DNA of 64,000 bases from an uncultured Alistipes sp. GTDB taxonomy: Bacteria > Bacteroidota > Bacteroidia > Bacteroidales > Rikenellaceae. Made by a program: the position numbers and the translations under genes. The DNA lies in the NCBI GenBank assembly GCA_910577475.1, contig CAJTLJ010000003.1, positions 98,968 through 162,967 on the forward strand, written 5' to 3'. Shown in pieces: positions 18,306 through 29,328 of this stretch; positions within the stretch are counted from its first letter, which is position 1; each line of letters starts with the position of its first letter. The notes under the pieces were generated by a model, which was given only the letters and a program-made list of their open reading frames with translations, had not been told where the DNA came from and did not search any database.

Positions 18306-18548
18306 TTATTTGCCCTCGTTCAAAATACGCATGGCCGCATCGAGAATGGCCGTATCGTCCAACGTAACCACACCCCCGTCGGGACCCTGCTCGAAATGAA
18401 CGCCTGCCCCCTCCTTCGCATCATGCTTGCCGCCGAAATAGTTGCGGACGGTCTCTACATCGATACCTAACTCATCTGCAATGCGCTGCGAGCTGCCGCT
18501 GGGCAACTTGTCCTTGATACGGCGCAATTCGTTAAATGTGATAATCAT
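18306..18548 (-). CDS. Small putative DNA-binding protein
   Basis: An 80-residue protein. Residues about 17-42 (GSSQRIADELGIDVETVRNY) read as a helix-turn-helix, followed by a Gly-rich turn and an acidic C-terminal half with VTLDDTAILDAA. Homologues are common as small conserved proteins in Bacteroidota, but I know of no function. A canonical promoter and a TTCG-loop terminator flank it closely, so it is a compact, probably well expressed single gene. Confidence 0.78.
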   Translation of the reverse strand: MIITFNELRRIKDKLPSGSSQRIADELGIDVETVRNYFGGKHDAKEGAGVHFEQGPDGGVVTLDDTAILDAAMRILNEGK

Positions 18549-18582
18549 ATCCTCTCGATTTAATAGGTTAATTCTTCGTTAT

Positions 18583-18613
18583 CAAAGTTACGAAAAAAAA
18601 GCGGTTCACCAAA
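18583..18613 (-). promoter_or_regulatory. Promoter TTTG-N19-TAACTTTG of small HTH gene
   Basis: The -33 TTTG (18610-18613) and the -7 TAACTTTG (18583-18590) on the minus strand have exact 19-bp spacing, about 35 bases upstream of the start codon. Confidence 0.83.
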
Positions 18614-18664
18614 TTTTTTCACCTCTTTTTCGAATAATTTATCCGCTGCCGGCCACCCGGAATG

Positions 18665-18701
18665 AAAAAAAGGGAGAAACTCCGATGCGGAGCGTCTCCC
18701 T
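18665..18701 (-). terminator. Terminator of dnaK
   Basis: Stem AGGGAGA/TCTCCCT (18671-18677 with 18695-18701) plus an inner CTCCG/CGGAG after a 2x2 bulge, followed on the minus strand by a T-run. Confidence 0.85.
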
Positions 18702-18722
18702 TCGTCGGAAAAGGGATTTCCG

Positions 18723-20636
<1,914 letters not shown>

Positions 20637-20731
20637 AATTCTTTTCGGTTTTATTTGTTTATTTTTCTTTTTCCTGTTTTCGTCTTCCGACGCTACGCCC
20701 TCTATTCAATCAAAGGTTATACCAAACGTTT

Positions 20732-20764
20732 TTTCATGCCGCAGCAACCGTTTTCGGCATGAAA
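20732..20764. promoter_or_regulatory. Perfect inverted repeat upstream of dnaK
   Basis: TTTCATGCCG-N13-CGGCATGAAA, a 10-bp perfect inverted repeat between the dnaK start and the terminator of the upstream SDR gene. It is not the CIRCE sequence. It could be an operator or part of a leader structure. Confidence 0.5.
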
Positions 20765-20790
20765 CGGCCGTCAGGTCTCTGCCAAACACG

Positions 20791-20825
20791 AAAAAATCTG
20801 CCATTTTGACAGACAAAACGGCAGA
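20791..20825 (-). terminator. Terminator of the SDR gene
   Basis: Arms 20797-20808 and 20814-20825 pair fully on the minus-strand RNA with one G-U wobble, then six T residues. Confidence 0.85.
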
Positions 20826-20845
20826 TTCGGACCTCGGCGGACAGA

Positions 20846-21661
20846 CTATTTGAAAGGGCTGTCCGGTTCGCGGGACATGACCCAGTAGAAGGCCCGATCG
20901 AGAAATCCGGGCGCGAACTTCTTGATGAAGTGGGTGGCGCGCCCCTCGGCCTCCATCAGGCAGAGCCGCCTGCGGCGCGCAGTAGCATCGGCCACGATGC
21001 GGGCCACCTGGGCCGAGGTCATCATCTTGGCCTCGTTGCGAGGGGTCTCGCCCTGCTGCGAGCCGTCGGCCGTCAGGGCCGAGAAACGCACGTTCGAAGC
21101 GGTGAATCCCGGACAGGCGATCATCACGTGCAGCCCCTTCTTCAAGTTCTCGATCCGCAGCGTCTCCAGAAATCCGGTCATGGCATATTTCGAAGCCGAA
21201 TAGCCCGTGCGGCCCGGCAGGCCGTGCAGACCCGCTACGGACGAGATGCCGACGACCGACCCTTTTGACCGCTGCAGCCAAGGCAGGGCGTACTTGCAGC
21301 AGTTGACCGTACCCCAGAAATTGACATCCATCAGCCGGTGCAGCACGTCGAGCTCCACATCGTCGAAAACGGCGCGCATGGAGAGGCCGGCGTTGCAGAT
21401 CAGCACGTCGATGCCGCCGAAATGTTCCACGGCCGCCCCGATCAGCCGCTCGCACTCCTCGGGCTTCACCACGTCCACGGCCCGGCAGACGGCCTGCGCT
21501 CCCGTGGCGCGTATTTCGGCCGTGATCCGTTCCAGTTTGTCGGCGCTGCGGGCACCCAGCACTACGTTGGCGCCCCGCGCAGCGAATTCGCGCGCCAGCG
21601 CCTCGCCGATTCCCGACGAAGCTCCGGTTACGACGACCGTTTTGTTGTCGAATCTCTTCAT
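20846..21661 (-). CDS. SDR family oxidoreductase
   Basis: A 271-residue classical short-chain dehydrogenase/reductase. Cofactor motif TGASSGIG is at residues 12-19, then CNAG, the catalytic Ser in GISSVAG, and the catalytic YSASK; a C-terminal extension follows. The ARS after the second strand suggests NADP preference. Substrate unknown; the group resembles DltE/SadH-like membrane-associated reductases. It begins 2 bases after the MBL hydrolase gene ends, so the two are co-transcribed. Confidence 0.9.
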   Translation of the reverse strand: MKRFDNKTVVVTGASSGIGEALAREFAARGANVVLGARSADKLERITAEIRATGAQAVCRAVDVVKPEECERLIGAAVEHFGGIDVLICNAGLSMRAVFDDVELDVLHRLMDVNFWGTVNCCKYALPWLQRSKGSVVGISSVAGLHGLPGRTGYSASKYAMTGFLETLRIENLKKGLHVMIACPGFTASNVRFSALTADGSQQGETPRNEAKMMTSAQVARIVADATARRRRLCLMEAEGRATHFIKKFAPGFLDRAFYWVMSREPDSPFK

Positions 21662-21663
21662 AT

Positions 21664-22446
21664 CTACTCTTTCACTTGGATTTGCAACGTATCGTAAGCC
21701 GACCGCACCCCCTCGGGCAGCCGGGGCTCCAGATCGGCATAGAGACCCATGTCGTGCGACTGATGGGTCAGGTAGGCGGCGCGGGGACGCACCTCGCGGA
21801 TCAGCTCCAGCGCCTCGCCGAGCGAGAAGTGGGAGTCGTGGGGCGCCTGCCGCAGGGCATTCACCACCAGCGTATCCACGCCGCGCAGCTTCGCGACCTC
21901 CTCCGGCCCGATGGTCTTGAAATCGGTCAGGTAGCCCAGCCCGCCGATCCGGTATCCGGTCACCTCGAAACGCGACGAGTGGCGGCCCGACACGGGAATC
22001 ACCTCGATCCCCTTCACCCGGAAAGGGGACTGCGGGTCAATCTCGCGCAATTCCAGCTCGGGAACACCTCGATACTTCTCCGCCGCGAAGGCGTAGCTGA
22101 AATCGCGCCGCACGGCCTTCAGGGTCCGCTCCGTGCCATAGATGTCGATCCGGTGGATGACGGGATAGTCCACGAAATTGAAGGCCCGCACGTCGTCCAG
22201 CCCGCCGATATGATCCTTATGCTCGTGGGTCAGCAGAATGGCGTCGATATGCCGCACCCCGGTGCGGAGCATCTGGTAGCGGAAGTCGGGGCCGGCGTCG
22301 ATCACCAGCCGCACCTCCCCCGCTTCGACCATGGCAGCCGTGCGCAGGCGCCTGTCGCGCGGATCCGACGAGCGGCAGACCGGGCAGCGACACCCGATGA
22401 CGGGCACCCCTTGCGAGGTTCCGGTTCCGAGAAAGGTGAGCTTCAT
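21664..22446 (-). CDS. MBL-fold metallo-hydrolase (PhnP/RNase Z-like)
   Basis: A 260-residue metallo-beta-lactamase-fold protein. The metal motif LLTHEHKDHIGGLDD supplies HxHxDH, and further His ligands lie at SGRHSS and THQSHDMG. The N-terminus MKLTFLGTGTSQGVP plus a CxC...C cluster (CRCPVC) is typical of PhnP-type phosphodiesterases. A longer frame begins at 22572, but the ATG at 22446 matches the family start. The -7 box ends only 5 bases before that ATG, suggesting a leaderless message. Confidence 0.9.
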   Translation of the reverse strand: MKLTFLGTGTSQGVPVIGCRCPVCRSSDPRDRRLRTAAMVEAGEVRLVIDAGPDFRYQMLRTGVRHIDAILLTHEHKDHIGGLDDVRAFNFVDYPVIHRIDIYGTERTLKAVRRDFSYAFAAEKYRGVPELELREIDPQSPFRVKGIEVIPVSGRHSSRFEVTGYRIGGLGYLTDFKTIGPEEVAKLRGVDTLVVNALRQAPHDSHFSLGEALELIREVRPRAAYLTHQSHDMGLYADLEPRLPEGVRSAYDTLQIQVKE

Positions 22447-22451
22447 GCCGG

Positions 22452-22459
22452 CAAAGATA
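22452..22459 (-). promoter_or_regulatory. -7 box TATCTTTG abutting the MBL hydrolase start
   Basis: A full TAnnTTTG match on the minus strand with only five bases (CCGGC) before the ATG, so transcription would begin at or next to the start codon. No TTTG lies at -33. Confidence 0.6.
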
Positions 22460-22610
22460 GTGAAAAAAAGGTTTCGGCGGCGCTTCGTCCGCAAAAAGGT
22501 CCGACGATCTGCATCGCCGGACCCACTACTACGACAGAAAAACTTTGAACTTTTTATTCGATACGAAACCAAGCAAATTCACTGCCAAACTTCGCCTGCG
22601 GCGGATTCGC

Positions 22611-23192
22611 CTACAGCAAAGCCAGCAGATAGCGGCTCGCCGCATCCGCCGCCACGATGCAGACGACGTAGCTCACCGCAGCCCTCCACCCCTTCAGGTT
22701 GGCCGACAGCGCATAGGCCCGGTAGGTCCAGACCACGTACCACACGAGACATGCGAACGAGAGCAGAGAGCCTGCCAGCACCCGGAACGACCGGCCGACT
22801 TCGATCAGTTCGGCCATCGAAGCGCTCTGCGACAGCATCGCCTCCTGCAAGGGACGGAGCGAAGGTCCCATCCACACGGTCAGCAGCACCATGGCGGCGA
22901 ACGGAAGGCTGCGCGCCAGAAGATTCATGCCGAACACGTCGATCCCCCGAATCCTCGATCCCGACAGCAGAAGGGCTGAGACGTACAGCAGCACCGCACC
23001 CGCCGCCCAGGCTATCAACAAACGGGCGAACGCCTTCCAAAGCAGTTCGTGACCGTAGCCCAGCGACAACGCGCCGTTCGTCAGCACATCGCACTGCCAG
23101 GCCAGAATGGCAGTCAGAATCGTCACGGCGAGACCGTATGCCAACGACCGCTCGCCCGACACGTACACAAAAGGATTCATCCACTTTTTCAT
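22611..23192 (-). CDS. Yip1-like multipass membrane protein
   Basis: A 193-residue integral membrane protein with about five hydrophobic segments (near residues 19-35, 55-76, 92-110, 135-155 and 170-190). The overall pattern resembles Yip1-domain proteins, and I see no catalytic motif. It begins 12 bases after a DUF2089 gene on the same strand. That pairing of a Cys-rich HTH-like protein with a Yip1-like protein suggests a regulator controlling a membrane function, an inference from position. Confidence 0.7.
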   Translation of the reverse strand: MKKWMNPFVYVSGERSLAYGLAVTILTAILAWQCDVLTNGALSLGYGHELLWKAFARLLIAWAAGAVLLYVSALLLSGSRIRGIDVFGMNLLARSLPFAAMVLLTVWMGPSLRPLQEAMLSQSASMAELIEVGRSFRVLAGSLLSFACLVWYVVWTYRAYALSANLKGWRAAVSYVVCIVAADAASRYLLALL

Positions 23193-23204
23193 ATCTCAAC
23201 GAAT

Positions 23205-23510
23205 TTAAGGTTGTGTTTCTGTTTCGCTCCCCTCGCACTCGGCCTCCGCGATCCGGGCGAGAATATCATCCAGCCGGTTGCGGACGGTTGGATAGCTCAA
23301 CTCCAGCAGCCGGGCCATCTCCTTGAGCGAACCGCTCGCCTTCACGAAGTCGAGAACGAACTGCTGGTCGGCCGGCGAAAGCTGCAGGACGACCGGCAGC
23401 CGGTAATCGCCCTCGATCCGGGTGTAGCACTCCGCACAATGCAACGAAGCGACGTGCAGCCGCCCTCCGCAGGCGGGACATCGGCTCGGTAAATTCTTCG
23501 CTCTCCTCAT
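23205..23510 (-). CDS. DUF2089 family zinc-ribbon/HTH protein
   Basis: A 101-residue protein with an N-terminal zinc ribbon (CPACGG and CAEC) and a helical region with LSPADQQFVLDFVKASGSLKEM followed by an HTH-like segment YPTVRNRLDDI. This layout is DUF2089, thought to act in transcription control. The frame is open to 23558, but the ATG at 23510 fits the family and lies 25 bases from a canonical promoter. First gene of a two-gene unit. Confidence 0.87.
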   Translation of the reverse strand: MRRAKNLPSRCPACGGRLHVASLHCAECYTRIEGDYRLPVVLQLSPADQQFVLDFVKASGSLKEMARLLELSYPTVRNRLDDILARIAEAECEGSETETQP

Positions 23511-23535
23511 AGTTACCTTTTTATCTGTCTCCTTG

Positions 23536-23567
23536 CAAATATAATAGCAAAGATTCAATAAGACAAA
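23536..23567 (-). promoter_or_regulatory. Promoter TTTG-N20-TATATTTG of DUF2089 unit
   Basis: The -33 TTTG (23564-23567) and the -7 TATATTTG (23536-23543) on the minus strand are separated by 20 bp. Confidence 0.78.
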
Positions 23568-23646
23568 ACCTCTGTTTCATTTTATTAAACAATATATGAT
23601 TTTTTCAACAATTCACCCCGACCTTTTCCCACCTTTGCCGCCAGAC

Positions 23647-23683
23647 AAGAAAAGAGCGGGCGCCGGAAACCGGCACCCGCTCT
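23647..23683 (-). terminator. Terminator of the susC-susD transcript
   Basis: GC-rich stem 23653-23666 with 23670-23683, one mismatch and an AAA loop, then TTTTCTT on the minus strand. The T-run is short. Confidence 0.72.
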
Positions 23684-23703
23684 CTGAAAATCGGAGAAGA
23701 CTC

Positions 23704-26700
23704 CTACTCGTAATACTCGTATTTCACGCTGAAGAAGCGCAGACCGTTGCCCGTAGGATAGATCTCCACGGAGGTTCCGGCCTCAACGTCATCCAGCTCG
23801 AAAACCACGGCCGCGGGAGCGGACGAGGGCACGCCGCCCATCTGGCTCTGCTCGACGCCGTTGATATTGACGGTCACCATACGTGCGTCGTCCTGCGAGC
23901 TGCCCGTGTTCGAAGCTACAACGGTCAGCGTACCGGCGGCGGGAGCCGTAAACGAGCAGGAGCGCTCGCCGACCTTACCCTTGCCGCCCCACTGGATGAA
24001 ACGGGTATCGACCTCGTTGATCTTGGTGGTGCCGTACTTGGTCTTGCCGCCCATGCAGAAGTGGAGGCCGTCCCAGTCGAAGGTCTGGTTGCCGGTCAGC
24101 GAACCGTCCGAGCCGATTGCCGCAGCAATCGCATCGAAACCTGCATCCGAGAAGTTCCAGTTCATCTCCTTCAGCACCGGACCGCCGTTCGGATCGACAT
24201 AGGTGTACTCCATCATGGCGAAGCTGACGCCGCCGCCGGTGATGAGATTCACCTGATCGCCCGCCTGAACCTTACCCTCGAGATCGAGCTCGACAGCCGT
24301 ATTGAAGTCCTTGCCGACGATGGCTGCCGTCGAACCCACGGCCGTACCGTTGACGTAGATCTCGAGCTTGAGCTCCGTGGTCTCGGTAGCGCCGCCGCTC
24401 GGGTTCTTACCGGTAACGGCCAGCGTACCGCCGTCGGCCTTCGCCGTGAAGGAGATGGCCGCACCGGTCATCGAACTCTTGCCGCCGGTACGGAAGCAGC
24501 GCCACTTGTCGACACCGTTGTAGGCACGGGTCTCGATCTTGAGCTTGCTGCCGCCCGAAACCAGATTCAGCCCTACGCCGTCCACCGTATAGGTTACGTC
24601 CGCCGTCGTATTGTCGGTCGTGCCGATGGCGGCAGCCGTCTCATCGAACGAAGCGTCGTTGAAATTCCAGGTAACGGTCTTCTGACCGCCCACGATCACC
24701 TTCTTCACCTTCAGGGTGGCCGTGCCGGCCTCCGAAGCGCTGTACTTGCTCGAGGTCGTCACGGGCTTGGCAACGACCGAGAACTCGTACTCGCCCACGA
24801 TCAGCGAAGCAACCGTTGCGGCGTCCAGCACATAGCTCGTCTCGGCGGTCTCGGCCACCTTCTTGCCGTTGAAGCTGACCTCATAGGTCGCAGCGTTCTC
24901 CACGGCGGCCCACGAAGCGGTCACGGCCTGCTCGGTACCCTTGTCGAGCGAAGCGACGTCGAGGGTTACCTTCGGAGCGGCCAGCTGCGAAACCGTGGTC
25001 TCGGGGGTGAGGTCGTCGGTCCAGGCCACCTTCGTCACGGTGACGGCCGAACCGGCCAGCAGATAGATATCGTTTTCGCCTACCAGGTCGCCCAGCACCA
25101 CCTTGTGGGTTTTGCCGTCGGCCAGCATCGTATAGCGGTCGCCGGCCACCACCAGCTGAAGGGCGGCGTTGAAACCGGCGTCCACGGTGGTCACCTCGAC
25201 GGCGCCCACACCCTGCACGCGGATACCCAGCGCGCTGGAGGTAGGACGGCCCTGCTTGTCGACAGAAGCGGCCGATGCGAAGGTCACGCCCTCGGCCATG
25301 ACGAGCTCGGCGGGAGCATAGATGCGGATGTTCTCGATGATCTGGTTGGTCTCGATGGTCTCGGACGAGAACTTGGTCTTGTCGGTGAAGTCCCAGACAG
25401 TCGGCTCGACGACGGTCGTCAGCTCGGTCGGACGGACCACGACGGGCTGCGTGGCATCCCACCAGCGGGGGTCGCCGGCCTTATTGGCGGCGATCACGCC
25501 GTTCTTCAGATACATCTTACCGGCAATCGAGTTGGTGCAGGGATCCTCGGCGAGCATCATGCCGCCGTCGGCCAGCGCCAGCGCCTCGGTGAAGGGGTCG
25601 CCGTTCAGGTTGACGGACTTGGTGGGGAAGAAGGTGTTCTGATCGCCGTTCTTGCCTGCGTACAGGTGACCTACGTTGTAGTAGATGTTGCCCGAGCAGA
25701 AAGGAACGAAGTTCTCCGCGTTGTCGCGGGCCATACGAACCCAGAAGCCGTTTTCGGTCTCGTTGTCGTTGTTCATGTTCAGGAATACGCACTTGGACAT
25801 CGTGAAGGCGCCGGGCGTAACCTTGCGGATGTGGAAGATACCGGAGTTGTTGGAGCTGGAGATGGTCGTCGTCACGCTGTTGAAGGTACAATTGGCCAGC
25901 TCAACGCTGCCGAGCACCTTGGTCTTGTCCTCCGAGATACGCAGGAACGAACGGGCCGACGCATAGAACGTGGAGTTCTTCAGTACGATCGACTGGTAGT
26001 CGCCGCCGCGGACGTCGATGAAGTCGCCGCCGCCCGAGCCGTTCGGGTTGATGTCGTGGGCATACACGCCGTCGAGCAGGAAGTTGTCCACGTTGTTGCC
26101 GTCGGCACCCGACCAGATACCCTTCACGTAACCCGTCATCTCCATGTTGACGAACTCGACGTCGGTCATGTTCGAACCGCCGGTCGTAGCCAGCACGCCG
26201 CAGAGGTTGGCGCCGTCCAGCACGACCTCCTCGAAATGGAGCGAGCCGCAGCCGGCAGCGGTCTTCAGCGAGAAGCCCTTGACGACAGGCATCTGACCCT
26301 CGCCGGTAGCTTCGCCGTAGATGGCGAGATTACAGGCCACGGTGAAGGGTTCGTAAAGACCCTCGTTGCCCACGACGGCATAGGCCGACATGTCGTAGAC
26401 CGCACCCTCGTTATAGGCCAGCACCAGCTTCACGTCGCCGGTAGCGCCGTTGATGGCGTTGTAGAGGCCCTCGGCCGAGTCGATCACGTTCATGCCCTCG
26501 GTGTCGGTGCGAGTCCAGGCGGTTACGACACCGCGCGAACCCGACTTGCCGAACAGCAGGGTGAACTTGTAGTTGCGGCAGGCATCCAGTCCGTCCACCG
26601 TAACCTCGCAGGCACTCTTCTGCTCGTCGGTCAGGGCAATCGTGCGGGCCGTCTCGCCCTCGGCGGGAACGACGGCCAGTACACGGATCGAGGTCAGGTC

Positions 26701-27246
26701 ACCCTTGTCCTCGGCATCGTCCCAGGCCACCGTCACGGAGGAGGCGGTACGGGCGACGACGACAGGATTCAGCAGCTGACGGACGGCCGACGTGGAGACG
26801 GGCTCTACCAGATAGGCCCAGTGCGACGCACCGACCGATCCGCTCACGCCGCGGACGCGGGCATAGAAGGTCTTGTCCACATCGAGACCCTCGACCGTAT
26901 AGGGAACCTGGTCGGGAGCCACCTCGAAGGAGTGTGCGGGGGTGGCAGCCTCGTAAACGGGAGGATTGAAGACCTCCACGTCCTTGCCGTCGGGCCCCTG
27001 CTCGGTGGTTACGACCGCGTCGAAAAGTTCGAGCACGTAAGCGGAAGCATTCTGCACGGCGCTCCACGAGAAAGTCACGTCGGTACCTTTGGAAGCAACC
27101 ACTTCGGCCTCGAAGTTCATCGGCGTCAGCACCCGGCTGTAAGGGATCGTATCCATCGGATCGTCCAGATCGGACGAACAGGACGTGACACCCACTCCGG
27201 CGCAGAGCGCGAGACCGAACATCAAATTTCTGAATATTCTTTTCAT
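23704..27246 (-). CDS. Large surface lipoprotein of the pectin locus (beta-helix plus three repeated C-terminal modules)
   Basis: A 1180-residue lipoprotein (lipobox ending VTSC, then SSDLDD, an acidic surface-export signal). Two Fn3-like domains (about 40-245) precede a right-handed beta-helix region of DUF4957/DUF5123 type (about 250-580) with repeats such as VVLDGANLCGV. Three related modules starting Trp-x-Phe-x-Asp follow at about 617, 858 and 1029, the last two being clear duplicates (TWNFNDASFDETAAAIG and NWNFSDAGFDAIAAAIG), with another Fn3-like domain at about 790-850. No lyase active site was found. The gene lies after susD, where surface glycan-binding proteins are usually encoded, so pectin binding is the likely role. 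Confidence 0.8.
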   Translation of the reverse strand: MKRIFRNLMFGLALCAGVGVTSCSSDLDDPMDTIPYSRVLTPMNFEAEVVASKGTDVTFSWSAVQNASAYVLELFDAVVTTEQGPDGKDVEVFNPPVYEAATPAHSFEVAPDQVPYTVEGLDVDKTFYARVRGVSGSVGASHWAYLVEPVSTSAVRQLLNPVVVARTASSVTVAWDDAEDKGDLTSIRVLAVVPAEGETARTIALTDEQKSACEVTVDGLDACRNYKFTLLFGKSGSRGVVTAWTRTDTEGMNVIDSAEGLYNAINGATGDVKLVLAYNEGAVYDMSAYAVVGNEGLYEPFTVACNLAIYGEATGEGQMPVVKGFSLKTAAGCGSLHFEEVVLDGANLCGVLATTGGSNMTDVEFVNMEMTGYVKGIWSGADGNNVDNFLLDGVYAHDINPNGSGGGDFIDVRGGDYQSIVLKNSTFYASARSFLRISEDKTKVLGSVELANCTFNSVTTTISSSNNSGIFHIRKVTPGAFTMSKCVFLNMNNDNETENGFWVRMARDNAENFVPFCSGNIYYNVGHLYAGKNGDQNTFFPTKSVNLNGDPFTEALALADGGMMLAEDPCTNSIAGKMYLKNGVIAANKAGDPRWWDATQPVVVRPTELTTVVEPTVWDFTDKTKFSSETIETNQIIENIRIYAPAELVMAEGVTFASAASVDKQGRPTSSALGIRVQGVGAVEVTTVDAGFNAALQLVVAGDRYTMLADGKTHKVVLGDLVGENDIYLLAGSAVTVTKVAWTDDLTPETTVSQLAAPKVTLDVASLDKGTEQAVTASWAAVENAATYEVSFNGKKVAETAETSYVLDAATVASLIVGEYEFSVVAKPVTTSSKYSASEAGTATLKVKKVIVGGQKTVTWNFNDASFDETAAAIGTTDNTTADVTYTVDGVGLNLVSGGSKLKIETRAYNGVDKWRCFRTGGKSSMTGAAISFTAKADGGTLAVTGKNPSGGATETTELKLEIYVNGTAVGSTAAIVGKDFNTAVELDLEGKVQAGDQVNLITGGGVSFAMMEYTYVDPNGGPVLKEMNWNFSDAGFDAIAAAIGSDGSLTGNQTFDWDGLHFCMGGKTKYGTTKINEVDTRFIQWGGKGKVGERSCSFTAPAAGTLTVVASNTGSSQDDARMVTVNINGVEQSQMGGVPSSAPAAVVFELDDVEAGTSVEIYPTGNGLRFFSVKYEYYE

Positions 27247-27267
27247 ATCTTTATAGTTTCTTTTCGA

Positions 27268-29304
27268 TTATAAATTGTCGTAACCGTAGTCGTTCACCAG
27301 CGTGCCCTGGCTGTTGCTCAGGTTCTGACCGAAGAGCGGCCATACCGAACGCGGATAGGGGTCGTTGTAGCTGTTGCTGTAGAAGTACTTCCAGCGGAAA
27401 TTCATCTCGTCGGCGAAGGTGTCGGCCGTGAGCTTGTCCGAGCTTACCGGGCAGAAGATCGCGTCGGAGATGAAGTCCAGACGATCCCAGCCGCCGTTGT
27501 CCTCCTCGCTTACGTAGTCCGCGGGGGTCTTGCCGATCTGGTCGGCCTCCAGACCGAAGATCTCGATTCCCTGACCCTTCTCGCGCCAGTATACATAATA
27601 GGTCTCGGCCGTGTAGATCACGTTCTTGCCGCTCTTGTCCTTGATATCCTTGAGCTCGCTGTAGGCCTTGTAGCCGGCATAGTCGCCCGTCATCCGGGCC
27701 AGCGACTTCATGTCGTCCGAAGCCTCGTCCAGCTTGAGCTTGAGCAGACCCCAGCGGATCAGGTCCTGCTTGCGCAGGAACTCGCCCACGAACTCCTTGG
27801 CGCGCTCGTCGATGATAGCCTTCATGATGGTGCCCTCGGCCTGGTAGTCGCTGATGGCGGCATCGTCGTTGCCGACAGCCGAACCCAGCGTCAGCGAAGC
27901 CAGCCAGGAATCCACCATATCGGTGTTGCCGGCGTATGCGCGGCGGCGCACCTCGCCCAACAGATCCTTGGCCTTCTCCAGACCGCCGCCATCGGCAGCC
28001 GACAGATAGGCGGCCATCTCGGCAGCCATCAGATAGACATCTGCATAGCGCATCACGATGGGCTTGCAGCCGTCGCCCGTACCGCCGGGATAGTCGATCA
28101 TCCACTCGTAGCGGAACTTGCCGAAATAGCAATTCGAGGCGTTGCGCATCTCCCAGCCGCCGGCCTTGTCGTTGGCATCCTGGCTCCAGCGCATGAAGAC
28201 GCACGACAGATCGCGGCGAACATCCTGCTTCTCGTATTTCCACCACAGCGTGGGGTTGACGCCGGTCTGACCGCCCTTGCCCGACTTGTCCTTGATGAAG
28301 GGCGAGTTGGCGGTGTGGGGATAGGCGTGAGCGTAGTTCCAGCGGCCGCGGGCGTTGCCGAAGGGCTGTACGAACATCACCTCGTGCGAGGTCATGTGCG
28401 AGAAGTCGTTGAACGAACGCCACAGATGCTCGTAGCTGGGATCCAGCTGGAGCGTACCGCTGGCGATCACATCCTCCAGGTGCTTCAGTGCCTTGGGATA
28501 GAGAGCCGCCTTCGAGAGCGCCGGATTGGTCGTCAGGCGCAGCGAACCGAAGTTGCCCGTACCCACGGTGCCGGGATCGGGACGCCAGGCGTAGCCCGAT
28601 GCCATCAGGGCGATGCGGGCGTAGAGGCCCTTGGCGAAGGCCTTGTTCATGCGGTCGGCGCGCTGGGTCTGCGAAGCCTCGAAGGGCCAGTAGAGGTAGC
28701 CGATAGCCTCCTCCAGGTCAGCCAGAATGGCGACATAGATGTCGTCTCGGTCGGTCTTCGGAGCGTAGAGGTCCTCCGAGGTCAGCGGCGTGAGGTGCAG
28801 AGGTACGTCGCCCCACATCTTGATCAGCTCCTCATAGTATAGAGCCCGGTAGGTCAGCGCCTCGCCCAGCAGGTAGGCCATGTTGGGGTCGCTCAGGTTG
28901 GCATGCTCGCGCAGGCCGGCGATAGCCAGATTGGCCCGCTCGACACCGATCATGATCTCGTTGTAACCGTTGTTGCCGGTGTTCAGCGAGCTGTTGTTGA
29001 TCTGGGTATCGTACTCCGAAAGGGTATACTCCTCCAGCTTGGCCCCGCTGATCTTCGAACCCATCTTGAGCTCGATATCGGTGTTATAGCCGTACATGTG
29101 GTTCAGACGGGCGTTGTAGGAGTTCGTATGCGCGTAGATCTCTCCGATACCGATCACGGCATACTCGGCCAGCTGATAGGTGGAGAATACATTCGCCGCG
29201 TCGAACGACGACCGCGACTCGACCTCCAGCGCCTCGTCCAGACAGGAGGTCATCAGACCGGCTGCGACCAGCAGTGCGGAAGCTCTGTATAATATCTTTT
29301 TCAT
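27268..29304 (-). CDS. RagB/SusD family nutrient-binding outer-membrane lipoprotein
   Basis: A 678-residue SusD homologue, the surface lid that captures oligosaccharides for its SusC channel. The lipobox LMTSC is followed by Leu-Asp-Glu, an acidic surface-export signal. The N-terminal SusD helix FDAANVFSTYQLAEYAVIG, the TPR-like helices and the C-terminal FRWKYFYSNSYNDPYPRSVWP block are typical. It starts 24 bases after susC stops. The specific ligand, probably pectic oligosaccharide, is inferred from the neighbouring enzymes. Confidence 0.95.
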   Translation of the reverse strand: MKKILYRASALLVAAGLMTSCLDEALEVESRSSFDAANVFSTYQLAEYAVIGIGEIYAHTNSYNARLNHMYGYNTDIELKMGSKISGAKLEEYTLSEYDTQINNSSLNTGNNGYNEIMIGVERANLAIAGLREHANLSDPNMAYLLGEALTYRALYYEELIKMWGDVPLHLTPLTSEDLYAPKTDRDDIYVAILADLEEAIGYLYWPFEASQTQRADRMNKAFAKGLYARIALMASGYAWRPDPGTVGTGNFGSLRLTTNPALSKAALYPKALKHLEDVIASGTLQLDPSYEHLWRSFNDFSHMTSHEVMFVQPFGNARGRWNYAHAYPHTANSPFIKDKSGKGGQTGVNPTLWWKYEKQDVRRDLSCVFMRWSQDANDKAGGWEMRNASNCYFGKFRYEWMIDYPGGTGDGCKPIVMRYADVYLMAAEMAAYLSAADGGGLEKAKDLLGEVRRRAYAGNTDMVDSWLASLTLGSAVGNDDAAISDYQAEGTIMKAIIDERAKEFVGEFLRKQDLIRWGLLKLKLDEASDDMKSLARMTGDYAGYKAYSELKDIKDKSGKNVIYTAETYYVYWREKGQGIEIFGLEADQIGKTPADYVSEEDNGGWDRLDFISDAIFCPVSSDKLTADTFADEMNFRWKYFYSNSYNDPYPRSVWPLFGQNLSNSQGTLVNDYGYDNL

Positions 29305-29328
29305 AGTATTTCGAAATATTTGCTTTGG

